The position numbers were made by a program, and so were the translations under genes. Under the pieces are notes generated by a model. It made no database searches. It was not told where the DNA came from and saw only the letters and a program-made list of their open reading frames with translations. From Linnemannia schmuckeri (Eukaryota; Mortierellomycota; Mortierellomycetes; Mortierellales; Mortierellaceae), in the NCBI GenBank assembly GCA_029449235.1, contig JANATG010000003.1, positions 2,790,001 to 2,854,000 on the forward strand: 64,000 nucleotides of DNA, given 5' to 3'. Below are positions 50,340-63,649 of this stretch, piece after piece; within the stretch, counting starts at the first letter, position 1, and every line of letters starts with the position of its first letter.

Positions 50340-50990
50340 TTATAAAGAAAATGACGCACCAATGGACTCGCATTTGAATCAAACAGTCCGCTCTAGATCT
50401 TACTATAGCTCCTGTTCGCCAGATTCATCCCTCTCTGTCTATGCAGAATCCCATGATTGTCCAGGCCCAAGTATCCAATCTGCGAATACTAATCCCACCT
50501 TTCTCGCCGCATCGTCCCTAAAAATCTTCCAAAGCCACATTAAGCCTCACAAATTCACACTCCATGGCTCGGATCCTGGAGTTGCTCTCCTCCCTTTTGC
50601 GCGCCAATTAGTCCTGGAAAGCTGTCCTGGGCTCCTGCATGTCCTGTTTGGTTTCCTTACGAAAACTGTCAAATGTGATTTTCATAGTCTTCCTGGCCGT
50701 GTTTGTGCTCTGGGACTACTTCTCTTCAAGTTTGCTAATTCTAGCGTTGATCTTTTCGAGATATGCCGCAAACGCGTACTGTTGACAAGTATCATTTCCG
50801 GCTGCGAATGTCCTGCTACATCTGCCGCTACTGCGGAGACCGATAATGAAGACAAAGATGGAGAACATTGCTGGCTGGTGTGGCAGGCGAGGAAGAGGAT
50901 GATGATGGTCGATGATAGCAAGATTAATGGACTTGGGGGCCTCAACTCCATCGCATCTAAATATTCAGCAAAAGAACAATAACTGTGATT
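50340..50990 (-). pseudogene. Broken coiled-coil coding remnant
   Basis: One minus-strand frame reads as coiled-coil protein interrupted by stops: CQQYAFAAYLEKINARISKL, stop, KITFDSFRKETKQDMQ, stop, then RKREESNSRIRAMECEF. The style resembles the Gag-like part of a retroelement or a decayed structural gene, but no family can be named. A 206-codon frame on the plus strand over the same bases has no recognisable protein character, so I prefer the minus-strand remnant. Confidence 0.3.
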
Positions 50991-51462
50991 GAAGAATCAA
51001 TCAAGACAATGGGGAAGGGAGGAGGAGAGAGGAGGGCATTGGCTCGTTTTCATTTTTGTTTTGTTTTGTTTTGTTTTGCTGTGCTGTACTGCTAGCTTCA
51101 ACTATTTTTATGACAAAATTTCCTCCGACCAAGACATCGGCGTTCATGTTGACGTCTGTCTGTTCAGTTACTGTTGGAACACATTCGGAAGGCCCTTGAA
51201 AAAGTTGGAAAAATGGGCATGTATCTCGAGAGGTGATGTCGTCGACTTGCTCATCAGAGCTCGACTGGTCGTCGTCCGCTCCCTGCCGCTGTCGGATGTC
51301 ATTCTCACAGAAATGTGGAATGTAGTTTGGAAAAGTAGAAATATGCAAATAAAAATAATCAAACAGTAGAAAAGTCCCTGAGTTTCCTTTTTCGTTTCTG
51401 CTTCTTGGGTGCGATTGAACAGCCACCAACTTGCCGTCCAATGTATTTTTTTTATTTTTTGT
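50991..51462. other. Intergenic, 3' flank of coiled-coil gene
   Basis: No gene or named element seen. It contains a short TTTTG repeat near 51057-51076. Confidence 0.4.
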
Positions 51463-53775
51463 TCAAATCTCGATCAAGTTGCCGATACAACAACTGCATT
51501 GCTGAACACCCCAATCGACAATATCATCCAACCGAACATCATACTGCCGCTGATGCTGAGGCTTGGGTGGTGAAGCAGGTTTCTTCTCCTCTTCCTGTGG
51601 GAATTTGAGGGTCTCGAGATGTTTGAGTTCTGAAAGACGTGTGAGCGGTACCTCATGGTTGTGCCTACGCTTGCTCTCTAACGCCGCAAGGGCTTCCTGG
51701 ATCTGTTGCTGGATCCGCTCTGCCTCGGCTCGCTCCTCCTTGGTCATGTTGGCCGTGATCACCGGCGGTGTTTCCTCTTCTTCGGTCTGGATCTGGGGCG
51801 GTGGACCATCAGGAAGCTTGATTGTAGATGAAAGTGACGGCTGCTTTTGATGGTGATGTTGAAGGTACTGCTTCTGACGCGGTTGCTGTTGAAGCTGATG
51901 CTGTTGAGAGTGTTTTTGTGGGATATGTGGTACTGGTGGTGGTGGTGCTGTTGCTACAGGCATCAATTGCCTCTGTTCAGAGCCCAGCGTCCTGCGCTGA
52001 GATGACCGTCGACGTTGGCGTTGTTGCTGTTGGAACTCGTACTGTCTTTGCATCTGATCCAGTTGCAGCTCGAGCGTAATCTTTTCCTGTCGCAGGTTAT
52101 CGTATCCCCGCTGGAGAACCGTGATCTGATCCATCAAAAACTTGCTTTTCCGCTGCTCCAGTGTCAGAGATGCATCCTGTTTTTGTTTTTGTTGTTGTGC
52201 TGCTCCATTGATTGTAAACCGCCGAGTGGGCTTGGACTGGCGAGAGAGGGAACTAGCGGCGACAGAGGAGAGGATCGAAGCCAGCGCTCCATCACCCAGG
52301 ACGAGGCCTCCATGCAACGTTTGCTGTGGCGGCTGTGACGGTGATAGTAATGATGAATGTGACTGGATCAGGCTATGGAGGGTCGATGATGTCGAGGACT
52401 CCGATGGATGTTTTTGATGGTGAACAAGGGCCTTGCTGCTGTGGTCGCCCGAAGGACTTTTGCTCTGTGACGACGACAACGACTCCGCCTGTTGTTGTTT
52501 TTGTTGCTGGTGCTGTTGCTGAATCTTTTGCAAGAAAGAAAGTTGAGCCTGAGTCTGAACATGCTTGTGGCCCATCGCCAAGACAAGGTCCTGCAGCCTT
52601 TCAACTTCATCCTTGTACCTTGTCACAACAGCCTCCAGTCCAAGCGTAGCCTGACTCGTCCTCTGTCGCTCCCGCTCAAGCGTCTCTGACAGCCTCGACC
52701 TGTCCTCAATCAGCTCCGTGACCCGAGCCCGAAGTTCTCTCAACTGCTCAATCAACGACCGATTCTCGTCCTGCAAGCTGCCAAGCATATCCGTCGACCC
52801 CCGCAACCGCTTCAGGAACTTGGCGTTGTCGGAATGACATTCGACCATTTCGAGCGAGAGCGAGTCTCGGTCGAGGGTCACCTCCCTGAGTTCCCGTTTC
52901 TGTTCCTGAACCTGCGTCTTTAATTGTCGGTTTTCAGCCGAGGTAGTCTCGAGCTGGTTCCTGAGGTGGCTCATATCGGTTTGAATCTTAGAGAGCTGGG
53001 CCAAGACCAGTTCATGTTGATGTTTCAGGGTCTGGAGGGAGACTTGGGTGTTACTCGATTGTTGTTGATATTGAGAAAGACGCTTTTCGCGTACGGTCGA
53101 CGTTTGTTCCTGTTGTTGGAGCTGTATCCGAAGCGACGATAGTTCTGTCTGGAGGGCGTCACAGCGTTCCTGCAGTGAATGGGACGGTGGCGATGAAGGT
53201 GAAGTTGAGGACAGTGACAAGGTCTTTGGAGAAAAGTTGGTCCGAAGGTGTGAATATGATGAATATGGGGTTGTCGGGGTCATGGACGAAAGCGGAGGCG
53301 AGGGCAAGGATGTGTTCGGTTGGTGGTGGTGGTGGTGATATGACAAGGTACCCCTGTTGTCGTAGTCGTTGTTGTTGTCCGTTGCCCTGTTCGCCTCGTA
53401 GAGATCCGTTGAGGAGGATGAGGTCATGGCTGGAAGGGAGCCCTGAGGGCAGCTGGCGCTTCCACTTTTGCTGTTGTTAAGGAGCGATAAGTTCCTAGAG
53501 GTAAAAATAGGGGCCGGCCTGGTGGCGCTAGTTGGAGTTGTTGTTCGTGATGGTGGTGGTGCTGGCTTTGTGGTGATGGCGTTTCTTGTTCTTAGGATGA
53601 GAGCGGTGGTGTTGATGGAGGAGTGTTTGTTTGTGCGGTTATTGGTATACTCGGTTGGTGGTAGGGAAGAGGAGGGAGATGATGGATGGAAGGACGAAGG
53701 AGAAGAAGAAGTAAAAGAAGTGAAAGGGATGAAGTCAACGGGTGCAACCCTGTGAAGATGAGGTGGGTTCGACAT
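51463..53775 (-). CDS. Large coiled-coil protein with Ser-rich head and Cys-rich C-terminus; function unknown
   Basis: One open frame of 770 residues from ATG 53775 (MSNPPHLHRVAP). The first 200 residues are Ser/Pro/Thr-rich and likely disordered, with six consecutive histidines near residue 147-152. A long coiled coil follows (about 200-410), starting LQERCDALQTELSSLRIQL and including ETLERERQRTSQATLGLEAV. A Ser/Gln-rich linker comes next, then a second helical part (about 540-585) and a third charged helix (TKEERAEAERIQQQIQEALA). The protein ends VQQCSCCIGNLIEI, whose clustered cysteines near the end could be lipid-modified or bind metal. I do not recognise a family. A cytoskeletal or polarity scaffold is a reasonable guess. 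The leader (53880-54140) is pyrimidine-rich on the sense strand. Confidence 0.8.
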   Translation of the reverse strand: MSNPPHLHRVAPVDFIPFTSFTSSSPSSFHPSSPSSSLPPTEYTNNRTNKHSSINTTALILRTRNAITTKPAPPPSRTTTPTSATRPAPIFTSRNLSLLNNSKSGSASCPQGSLPAMTSSSSTDLYEANRATDNNNDYDNRGTLSYHHHHHQPNTSLPSPPLSSMTPTTPYSSYSHLRTNFSPKTLSLSSTSPSSPPSHSLQERCDALQTELSSLRIQLQQQEQTSTVREKRLSQYQQQSSNTQVSLQTLKHQHELVLAQLSKIQTDMSHLRNQLETTSAENRQLKTQVQEQKRELREVTLDRDSLSLEMVECHSDNAKFLKRLRGSTDMLGSLQDENRSLIEQLRELRARVTELIEDRSRLSETLERERQRTSQATLGLEAVVTRYKDEVERLQDLVLAMGHKHVQTQAQLSFLQKIQQQHQQQKQQQAESLSSSQSKSPSGDHSSKALVHHQKHPSESSTSSTLHSLIQSHSSLLSPSQPPQQTLHGGLVLGDGALASILSSVAASSLSRQSKPTRRFTINGAAQQQKQKQDASLTLEQRKSKFLMDQITVLQRGYDNLRQEKITLELQLDQMQRQYEFQQQQRQRRRSSQRRTLGSEQRQLMPVATAPPPPVPHIPQKHSQQHQLQQQPRQKQYLQHHHQKQPSLSSTIKLPDGPPPQIQTEEEETPPVITANMTKEERAEAERIQQQIQEALAALESKRRHNHEVPLTRLSELKHLETLKFPQEEEKKPASPPKPQHQRQYDVRLDDIVDWGVQQCSCCIGNLIEI

Positions 53776-54675
53776 TGCAGACACACACTAGGCTGTCTTT
53801 AGAAGGTTGTGTGTTGCTGTGGCGTTATCGCTTCGGGCGATGTGGGAATGACAATTTGTCTATTTGTGTGTGCACCAAATAAAAAAAAATTGTTTGATTG
53901 CAGGAGGACAGGGACAAACGGGAGAGGAATGTAGTACTACAAGATACTGGCCAATAGATGGACTAATGGATAGATAGCTCGAGAGCTGCAATTGAATGAG
54001 AGAAAAGGAGAGGAGAGTGAAGGCAACGGTGGTAGACTGTGGGTCAAAAAGGAGGAGGATGGCGACGAAGAAGAAGTGAAAGTGGAAAAAAAAAGCAACA
54101 GAAAAGACAAAAAGAAAAGAGAAAGAGAAATGGGGAACGGTGTACATTGCGACCCTAATAAATACCTGTCTTTTCTTTGTGCTCGAAACCATTGCTCTTT
54201 CTCTCTCTCTCCGGTGTCATCTACACGAATTCGCCTCCTCATTTTTCTTTCTCTGGGTCTCACTCGCCGGAAGACTCAACTTGTCCTTGTTGCTCGCCTC
54301 GCTCGTTCGCCTCTCTTTTTTCAGCCCTTGGACCAGTTTATCAAATTGGTGCTCATCGCACAATATTATATTTCATTGTAGCTCACGGCCAGCTCAAATG
54401 ACAATGCACCGCTCTGCTATGCTTTCGGACATCCATCTTCTTAAGGAAAACATTCTTTCCTTGCCCTATCCTGCATGGTTGGTCATCCGTGGAATAAGTA
54501 TGCGATTAAAATTACAGGTCAATTGTTTATTTTTAGGAGCCTAACACACTCTTTCTGCTCCTCCCTACTTCTCCACTGTCTCTCGTCTCCTCTTCTTCCT
54601 CTACCATGTCCAACTCTCTATCCTTATATCTGACAATGGGAGTTCTTAATGACGGGAAGCGCACGAGACTCCACA
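53776..54675. other. Intergenic between two minus-strand genes
   Basis: 900 bp. The left half is the pyrimidine-rich (sense) leader of the coiled-coil gene. The right half is the 3' flank of PEX7. No other gene seen. Confidence 0.45.
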
Positions 54676-56491
54676 TTACATGAGACACCGTGGCGTAAAG
54701 ACGTGAACACTCTCGTCCCAGGCACAGGTCGCAATCTCCCGATCTCGGTACAGGTTGAAATCAACGCCGAGCACGAACTCTGTATGGGCATCATGGATTT
54801 CAATCATATCGCCTGTCGTGATGTCCCACATCCGCATCGTCATGTCGTACGAGGTTGATGCCACCAATGATCCAGTGTGAGGCGAGCACTTGACCTTGCG
54901 AACAGCGTACTCGTGACCTCGCAAGCAGTTCAACTCGCGGTCAGGGCGACGCAGATCCCACACCTTGATGGTATGATCGACCGATCCTGTCACAACGGTG
55001 TGATCTTGGTACTTGTTCCAGTCCAGTGTCAGCACCTCGTTGCCATGTGCAAGAATAGTCTGAACAGGTGCTGGCGAGTTGGTATCCCAAAGCTTGACAG
55101 TGTGATCTCCAGAGCATGATGCAAACAGCGAAGGTGAATGAGGCGACCACATTGCCGCGTAGACACAGTGCGAATGTCCCTTGAACGTCTGTAATGACTG
55201 AGGGCTGTTTTGACTCCACTAATATCACCACCAGCAAAAGAGGAAAGAAGGTGTTAACACATTACTCGGACAGGAGACGCGAATGAGTATAATCATAAGC
55301 CGCCTATGAACAAGTAGAACATAGAGACGTACAAGTTTGATGGTGTTATCCCAGGATGCACTCAGGAACGAATCCTTCCTGACCAAGTTCCAATTGACAG
55401 AAAAGACTTCCCGTTGGTGCTCATGCCAGTTTTGAATAGGAAAGTCCTAATTGATGTAAAAAAAAATATATATATATATATATATAAAGGGTAAGAGACG
55501 TGAAAAATCAATCCCGGTCCAGATACATAGTTCGATTCAAAAATGCAAAGAACAATGTGACAAAGACGGTATCTTGACTTACAGCCAATGTGGTATCCCA
55601 GAGTTTTATGGATCCATCGCCGCTGGCTGTGACCAACTGATTTTCGTTGACTTCGCTCCAGCAGACATCGAAAAGTCCATCCTGTGTATCAAAACTATAA
55701 GTTGGATCGACGAAGGAGAAAAGAGTTAGTAGGTAGACATGGAGTGTTGGAGTCAATTGAGGAGAGTGTAGCAAGGGACAGAAAAAGATAAAGTTGCTGT
55801 CGAGAAGAGTTGTTGTATTTCATGTGTTCCGTCGCAAGTCGATGACCGAGAGAAAAGCAAGGAAGAAACCTTGGCGAGAAGCTTGTTCTATCGGTCCTCC
55901 CTTCGGTCTTCCTTGAGGTGACGGGCAAACTCCAATTGGTTCACTTTGACCAGCACCAAAAATTATTTCGTTTCCTTCCTTCTCATTGCTCCCCTGAGCC
56001 GATCAGGCCCTCTCTCGCTCTCTTCTACTCTGTGTTCTGTGTGCGGATCAAAAATTCATGAAAATGTTGTCCGTCGTTTTGTTGGGCAAGAAAAAAAACG
56101 AGAAGACGCCGGGAAAGAGAGACACACACACAAAGGATAGATAGCTTACACTCTCTCGGTATTGATGACTCCTCCTGCTGGTCCGGCTCCTACGTTGAGA
56201 ATATGAAGACGTCCGTTCCCGACAAGTCCAAAGTTGGAGGCAGTAGCAACTGCAAGCTTATGTTCAAAAAAGGGACTCCATTGCACCTATTAAGAGGACG
56301 TCCAAAGAAGGAAGATGAAGAGTGGTGAGACGTTAGTCGAGGCAAAAGAGTCCTATTGCCGTTGCTACTGCACAGTTGCCACTGCAGCGTGGCATCCCCT
56401 TGGTCGAGCCGAGCTGAAAGAGAGGTGCGAAAAGATAAAAAAAACGTACAGCGTATCCGTTGTAGCCGGTGGTGCGGTGCTTTGCGAACAT
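54676..56491 (-). CDS. PEX7: Peroxin 7, PTS2 receptor (WD40)
   Basis: Five exons, 56491-56450, 56286-56150, 55694-55583, 55446-55333 and 55218-54676, give 315 residues. Pex7 binds cargo with the N-terminal PTS2 signal in the cytosol and carries it to the peroxisome with a co-receptor. The N-terminal blade has the characteristic GYAVQWSPFFEHKLAVATAS and NFGLVGNGRLHIL. WD repeats follow (DVCWSEVNENQLVTASGDGS, SVNWNLVRKDSFLSASWD, SLFASCSGDHTVKLWD, HTVVTGSVDHTIKVWDLRRP, SLVASTSYDMTMRMWD). The end, REIATCAWDESVHVF, is also typical. Length equals that of other short Pex7 proteins. A (TA)10 tract lies in the intron at 55447-55582. The gene is divergent to the hydrolase gene. Confidence 0.95.
55466..55486. 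repeat. TA microsatellite in a PEX7 intron
   Basis: About ten TA units just upstream (plus strand right) of the exon 4 acceptor. Confidence 0.9.
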
Positions 56492-57251
56492 GATGGTTGG
56501 GTGCTTAGATTCTTGGCTGGTTAATGTGGAGTGTCTTGTTCCTGTGGTTGTTGTTGTGGCGAGGAGGGAATGAGAGTCGTCTGTCCTGATGTGTCCTCAG
56601 TGGGTGTGTGAGTTCGTGGTGAGCGGAGAAGTGAATTGGAAAAAAGAAGCGAATGTCAAACAGCTCTGGGGAATGAAAAGGTACTTTCAAATTCAATGCC
56701 TATCACATGCGACTCTACACGTGACCTTTCGATGAAGACTCATTTTTCACTTTTTTTTCTCTGGGCGATAGTGTGGTGAGTTTGGAGACAAACAGCTAGC
56801 CTGGAGGGAACCGCATGCAAGGAAAGAGAGTAATATCTCTCAGTTTTGCCAGAGGTGAACTGTATAGTTAAAAAGAAAAGTGTCTTTAGTTTACATCCCC
56901 ACAGCGGTTCGCTCTGCGAACTATTTGACAGCGAACTACTACGACTATCTCTAGATAGCAGTTGAAGAAGAGACGCGATCAAGGATACCATGTCTGAATG
57001 TTTGAACAAAAGCATTAACGCCGTCAGGCTTGCTGACCCGGCCACTGAAGTATGGATCGCCGTTTCAGGCACAATCAACTGTATGCACAGAATGATGGCA
57101 AATCTTTCCCACGATTGGAAGTCATTCCTCACCTACAACAAACAAATACGGAGAGAAAAAGCCGTGAGGTTCTTATTTTATTTTCACACTTTTCTTCTTT
57201 CTCCAACCATACCACCCTTCACGCCTCCTGTTTAACACATTCGCGACATTC
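56492..57251. promoter_or_regulatory. Divergent promoter region of PEX7 and the secreted hydrolase
   Basis: 760 bp without a supportable gene. Nothing can be named beyond its position between two outward-facing start codons. Confidence 0.45.
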
Positions 57252-60200
57252 ATGAAGACCTTAACCTGCTGGCTGATGCTAGCATCCATCACCATTCCCC
57301 TTCATTTAATCACCGTCACTGTCACCGCTTCTACAACTGTCCATAAACAGCAGCAGCCACTTACGACCAACGTCAACATGGAAGATAATATTGCATATCA
57401 TCAGACTGTTATGGGAGCCGGCGACAACGACAACTCGTACCTTGACGACGCAACGTATGCCAAGTATGCTGCTCGATACGTCCCCATCGACACGACCTGG
57501 CAGGTAAGTGCAAGCGCGCCAAAACAATAGCCATTCATGTTATCCTCCTCCGCGTGTGCAACCCGGTCTCTCGGAGGTTCAATTGTCGTTGGCTCTTATT
57601 TCTCTACCAGGTGCTAGGACCTTTCCCGACTGGAATGCGTGAGCAGGATTTTGGCGCCGATCCCCTGGAGGCATTTGGTAAAATACCAGCGGACTCTGGT
57701 TTCAGCGATCAGTTCACCTGAATGCTGATTATCTGTCAATCATTGACTAAGACTTACAGAGTTACTGATCATACGTTGATCAAAAATGCGCCTTCATTGC
57801 TTTCTCAATTGATTATAGGAGGATTCCGACAATTGGAGTACGATGCCAAAGCAAAGTTCCCGTCAGAGCTGGCACTGGATGGTGTTGTTAGTTGGCACAC
57901 TACAAAGATGGACCATCACGGATGGGTCAACGTCCATTATCCTGACATCAAGTAAGCGATTTTTGGCGCATTGACATTGACATCCATCCAATCGCACAGC
58001 GACTTTTTTTGTGGCCATTCGATCTCCTTACTTTTTGTCTCCTTCAATTCTGACAAGAATAGGTGGGAGTTTAATCAACTATCCTTGGGATGGGGAATCA
58101 ACCAGTTCCAGGGATGGGCGCGGACAACAATCACTGTTCCTAATATCAAACACGGCGAAGGAGGTACCAGCAGTGACGGGCTCGTCTCCATTACGATTCA
58201 ACTGGAAAATATCGGCGATTTCTATGTGGACGACGAACGACTCTCGGGAGACTGGTACGGCTACGGACTTACTCGACACACCCTACGGCTCCAGCCTGGT
58301 TCTCGACACACTCTCTCGGTACGCGTTGTCCATGAAGTTCGCATCTTTGGCGGCGTTATCTTGCCACCACCCTCTAAATTCAAGTGTGAGCTGAGGTTAC
58401 CATTCCCATATGGACATGAGGGGCCAAATGGATCGTATCGGCCCATGGTTCAAGTTATAAAAGAGGGAACTGGCGGGCTCATTGTCATGGATGCCGTAGA
58501 CGGAGTTCTCGCAGGAGAATACATCAGTGTGGCGCTCCGGAACGTTGGCGTTCAGTCTGTTGTTATAAAGTCAGTCAAGGTTCTCCAAGGATCTCGTGTC
58601 CTTGAAGCACAACTCGCGGACCAAGACAAGAACGATATACGTATCTTCCCTTCGACCCACCGTCCAATTGCTGTTCGACTCAAGAAACTGACTGGATCTG
58701 GAGCGACAACGGATGATTTCCGTGAGGGAGAGTTTTCCCTACGGTTTGAGGTAGCGACGTTGTCGCCTGATCAAAAAGGAGAAGGACATATTGGATTCTT
58801 GACGACAGAGACGCTTTTGATTGCTCAGCGCAAATGGGGTGAACCCTACATTTATACCTTCCGGGACTTTGACGGCACCATTCACTATGCTGCCGCGATC
58901 CCTCCAAGCAACCCCGAGTCTCAACCCTCCAATTCAGCCCCTGTCCTTGTTGCCCTACATGGCGCTGGTAAATTTGTCGCGGAAAATTATTGCTGCATGG
59001 TTTTGAGATACGACATACAGTGGCTCACATGTACTTCTCACGACTTTTATAAGGTGTCGAGGTTACTCAGTCTCCGTTCTGGCTGTCAGAATATATCCAG
59101 CGGGAGCGAACCTGGGTATGGTTTTCGCCAAAAACATGTCATTATGTACTAATTGTAGGCTTACAGTAAGACTGAAAACCAACCACTACTCTCTTGCCAT
59201 ATAGATCGTATTGCCCACAGGACGTTCGCCATGGTACCTTGACCTCCTTACTCGTTGGATTTAAGTACGATCCTTGATCTTGATATGCGGACTAAATGAG
59301 AGCATCGATGTTAACATCCATAGGGGTTACGACTGGCATGGGGTGAGTATCAAGAACGTCATGAATGCGATCGACAGTCTGGCGGCTCTTTTGCCAGGAG
59401 TTCCAGAGCACTTGAAAAGTCTCCCAGGAATCAAACCGGACCCCAACAGATTATTCATGGCTGGTGAGTCTCCAACAACTCTGTGTTGTTGCCATGTGGG
59501 TGATGTGTACGTATGATGAGCGAAGAGTCACAGGGAAGGGGCTGACTATATAGTTCTATCTTCTTACCGCCGCATCGATACAGGACACAGCAATGGCGGA
59601 CAGGGAGCTTGGCACTTGGCGACGCACTTTCCGGACAAAGCGATTGCAGGTATGTTCTCTTTTTGAAGGTTGATTTTGAGCCCAAACTCTTCCGAGCGCT
59701 TATGCGGGCAAAAATAATAACGTGCATAATTGACCTTTGTCTTTCCTCACATAGTCACACCTGCGGCAGGCTACGTCAACATCAAGCAATATGTCCCCTT
59801 CTCGAGTTGGCTTAGCAATTCTTATACGGATGCACATCTGCGAGGAGTAAGGCTGGACACAAAAAAATACGTGAGATTTTAGCTGCTTTTTTTATATTTT
59901 CGACAGGACAAGTGCATCCACCAACTGATATTGATTGACGAGGAAGTTTTTTTGTCTTACAGATACTAGAGTCGTCCATCATCGAGTTTGACAACGATGT
60001 CCATATGTCGAACACCGTAAGCGCCCTGTTTCTCTGCCTGTTGTGCTTGAGAACCTGAGGTTCGAGTATGTGTTTTTAACGAAATGAACGCGATCTTGCA
60101 TGAATTTAGGTGGGCATTCCTATCTTAGCAAGGACAGGAAGTGTGGACGACAACGTTCCCCCATTCCACTCCCGAAAAATGGTCCGTTTGGGACAAGAAA

Positions 60201-62036
60201 ACGCACATAACACCTCTGCCATCCGGTATGTTACCCACTATCCTGAAACGCGGACCATTGAGGTATCGAAACACTGCGTTCACACATAGAAATGTTGCTT
60301 CATAGTCCTCATTTGATTTCGTGTTTTCTTTATGAACTATATAGATTGTCGGAGGTCCCAGGACAGGGCCATTGGTTCAAGGGCGTATTACAGGATGCTG
60401 TCATGATCGTGTTTTTGCAGACGCACTTGCATGACACTCTTGTCACGCTAGCAAATAAAAGCCAATCTGTCGAGGAGGTGAAGATAGTGGTCCGCCCACC
60501 TTTTCCTGACACCTGTGTGATTACGGTCATCAACCCTGCTGGCATGGGATCGAAATGCGGGATTCAAGTAGAGCAGCTCCGTATTCCCTACCGGTAACGT
60601 CTTTGCCATAGTCTTCTTGTTCGGTTGTGTCTTCTTTGTCAGCGTTTTTCGTACGAGCCTAACATTAAACTCGCGCATTGTTCTTTGCTGTTATAGCAAA
60701 GGAACCATAAAATTGGAAGTTGTGAAGGGCGATCAGGTGGGCGAGTTGCCGACTTGGATTATGGTGACGACCAATATCCGCCGCTTTGCCTTCTCAGACC
60801 TGCATTTGGCGCTTCAACGACAACGACATGGGCGTATTGGGAAGTTGGTCATCGACGGCACGACGTTTGATTTGACTGGAAGAGTCATGTCTGGATCTGG
60901 TTCTTTTGTTAGAGAAGACGGACGACTGTCAAAGACAGGACAGCTCTGGAAGGTTCGTGACTAATCCATATGGTATCTCAGAGAATGACCCAAGTAGCCA
61001 AAACCCTTTTACATCTGATGTTGACGATATAGTTATTTCTTTGTTACTGTTGTCATATAGATTGCTGAAGACGACGAATGGAAACAACACGAGAGGCATC
61101 GGGAGACATACGGACCTGCGATCCAGGTCTTGGAAAAGCGAGTCGTGATTGTGCTCGGAACTCATTTCGAAAGCATGCGGTTCGCAAGGACAGCCGACAG
61201 GATTGCCAAATTGGTGGCGCACGATATTTATCAGTACGGACGCGGTGATGTCGAGGTCCTCACGGATTGCGAACTCCTTGACAGATATGGTGATAGCTCT
61301 TTGGAGATGAAGGAGGGCGAGAGGGTCAACCTTGTTCTCATTGGAGATGCGCACCAGAACAGTGCCACCCACATTGTTCTTGGAGACCGGAAGTCAGAAG
61401 GTATCTCTACTTTTAACTCTCACTTTCTTACTCTGAACTCTCCTTGTGGATTCTGCTTTCCGCCCCCTAACTGGCTATCTTGTTCATTGGTGCACATGTA
61501 GTAACAATTGACACAGAAGAGGGAGTCGTCTCCATCTACCCCACCGGCCAAGACTTTGAACAACCAGGCACAGGCCTATTAATGATCCGCCCCTTGGGAC
61601 CGTCGAATCTAGCAATGGTCATTGCAGGACTGGACCCCCAAGGCCTCGAAACTGCTGCCAGATTATTCCCAAAGCGAACTGGCATGCTGGTGCCTGACTG
61701 GAGTAAGTGTCCTTTTTCTTTTGAAGTTTTCTGTATTGTTAAGAGATGATGACCATGTATAACAGTACTTGTAGCACGCACTGACATGTGCACGCAATGA
61801 TACCGTTCTTTTTTGTATTGTTTGTGTCTATAGTTGTGACGGGACCTGAGATGGCGTGGAAAGGCGCAGGCGGAATCCTTGCTACTGGGTAAATATTCTG
61901 AACTGCAACGTCTTCTATTGTCGTGTGTACGTCCTTACTCTTTCGCCCGTGATACTCATACGTACCCTTCTCTCTTATTTATCGTTTTAGGTACTGGGGC
62001 AATCACTGGGAGTATCTACCAACCATGTCCGCATAG
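57252..62036 (+). CDS. Secreted alpha/beta hydrolase, S9-peptidase/esterase-like, 17 exons
   Basis: Exons: 57252-57503, 57611-57677, 57819-57951, 58063-58967, 59054-59115, 59205-59233, 59324-59463, 59584-59649, 59755-59846, 59963-60016, 60110-60225, 60345-60593, 60697-60952, 61061-61400, 61502-61702, 61834-61888, 61991-62036. All junctions keep frame and give 1020 residues. A signal peptide opens the protein (MKTLTCWLMLASITIPLHLI). Residues about 85-440 form a probable beta-rich domain. The hydrolase core follows: oxyanion-type VLVALHGAGVE, the nucleophile Ser532 in MAGHSNGGQGAWH, Asp613/614 in GSVDDNVPPFHSR and His648 in VPGQGHWF. GHSNGG and DDNVPP-HSR resemble S9 prolyl-oligopeptidase-like enzymes. 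About 370 further residues after the triad form an unrecognised C-terminal region. The substrate (peptide, ester or cell-wall compound) is unknown. Exon 6 is only 29 nt. Confidence 0.85.
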
Positions 62037-63200
<1,164 letters not shown>

Positions 63201-63567
63201 ATGAAGCCCACGTTCTCGTCCATCGCATTGGTCAGCTTGGTCTGCCTTCAGTACCTCGCCGGTACCTCCACCGCTCAAGTCACCACTACCACTGCTTCCG
63301 GTGCCCCTGTCACTCCCACTAGCACCACACCTGCGGTCGTCCCCACGCCCACAGTACCCGCCTGGGTAAACACCCCCGGGTTGGTGGTCAACTCTGTCTT
63401 TGATGGATTGACCGTTATGCAAAACTCGTTCGTCTCCATCTCGGCCTCTCTCGTTGACGGACGACCCATGAGTATGTCCTATTTCTCTTTTTGTTGTTTA
63501 TTTTGTGGATGTTGGTGGTTTGCTCTTGTTTACAACATAGGGCTCTTTGTTTGTCGCCTCTCTCTCT

Positions 63568-63649
<82 letters not shown>

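Noticed and set aside
50362..50982. 206-codon plus-strand frame
   Set aside because: Composition is not protein-like and the opposite strand reads as a decayed coiled coil.
56990..57255. Short plus-strand frames before the hydrolase
   Set aside because: No family features and no frame-preserving splice into the signal-peptide exon.
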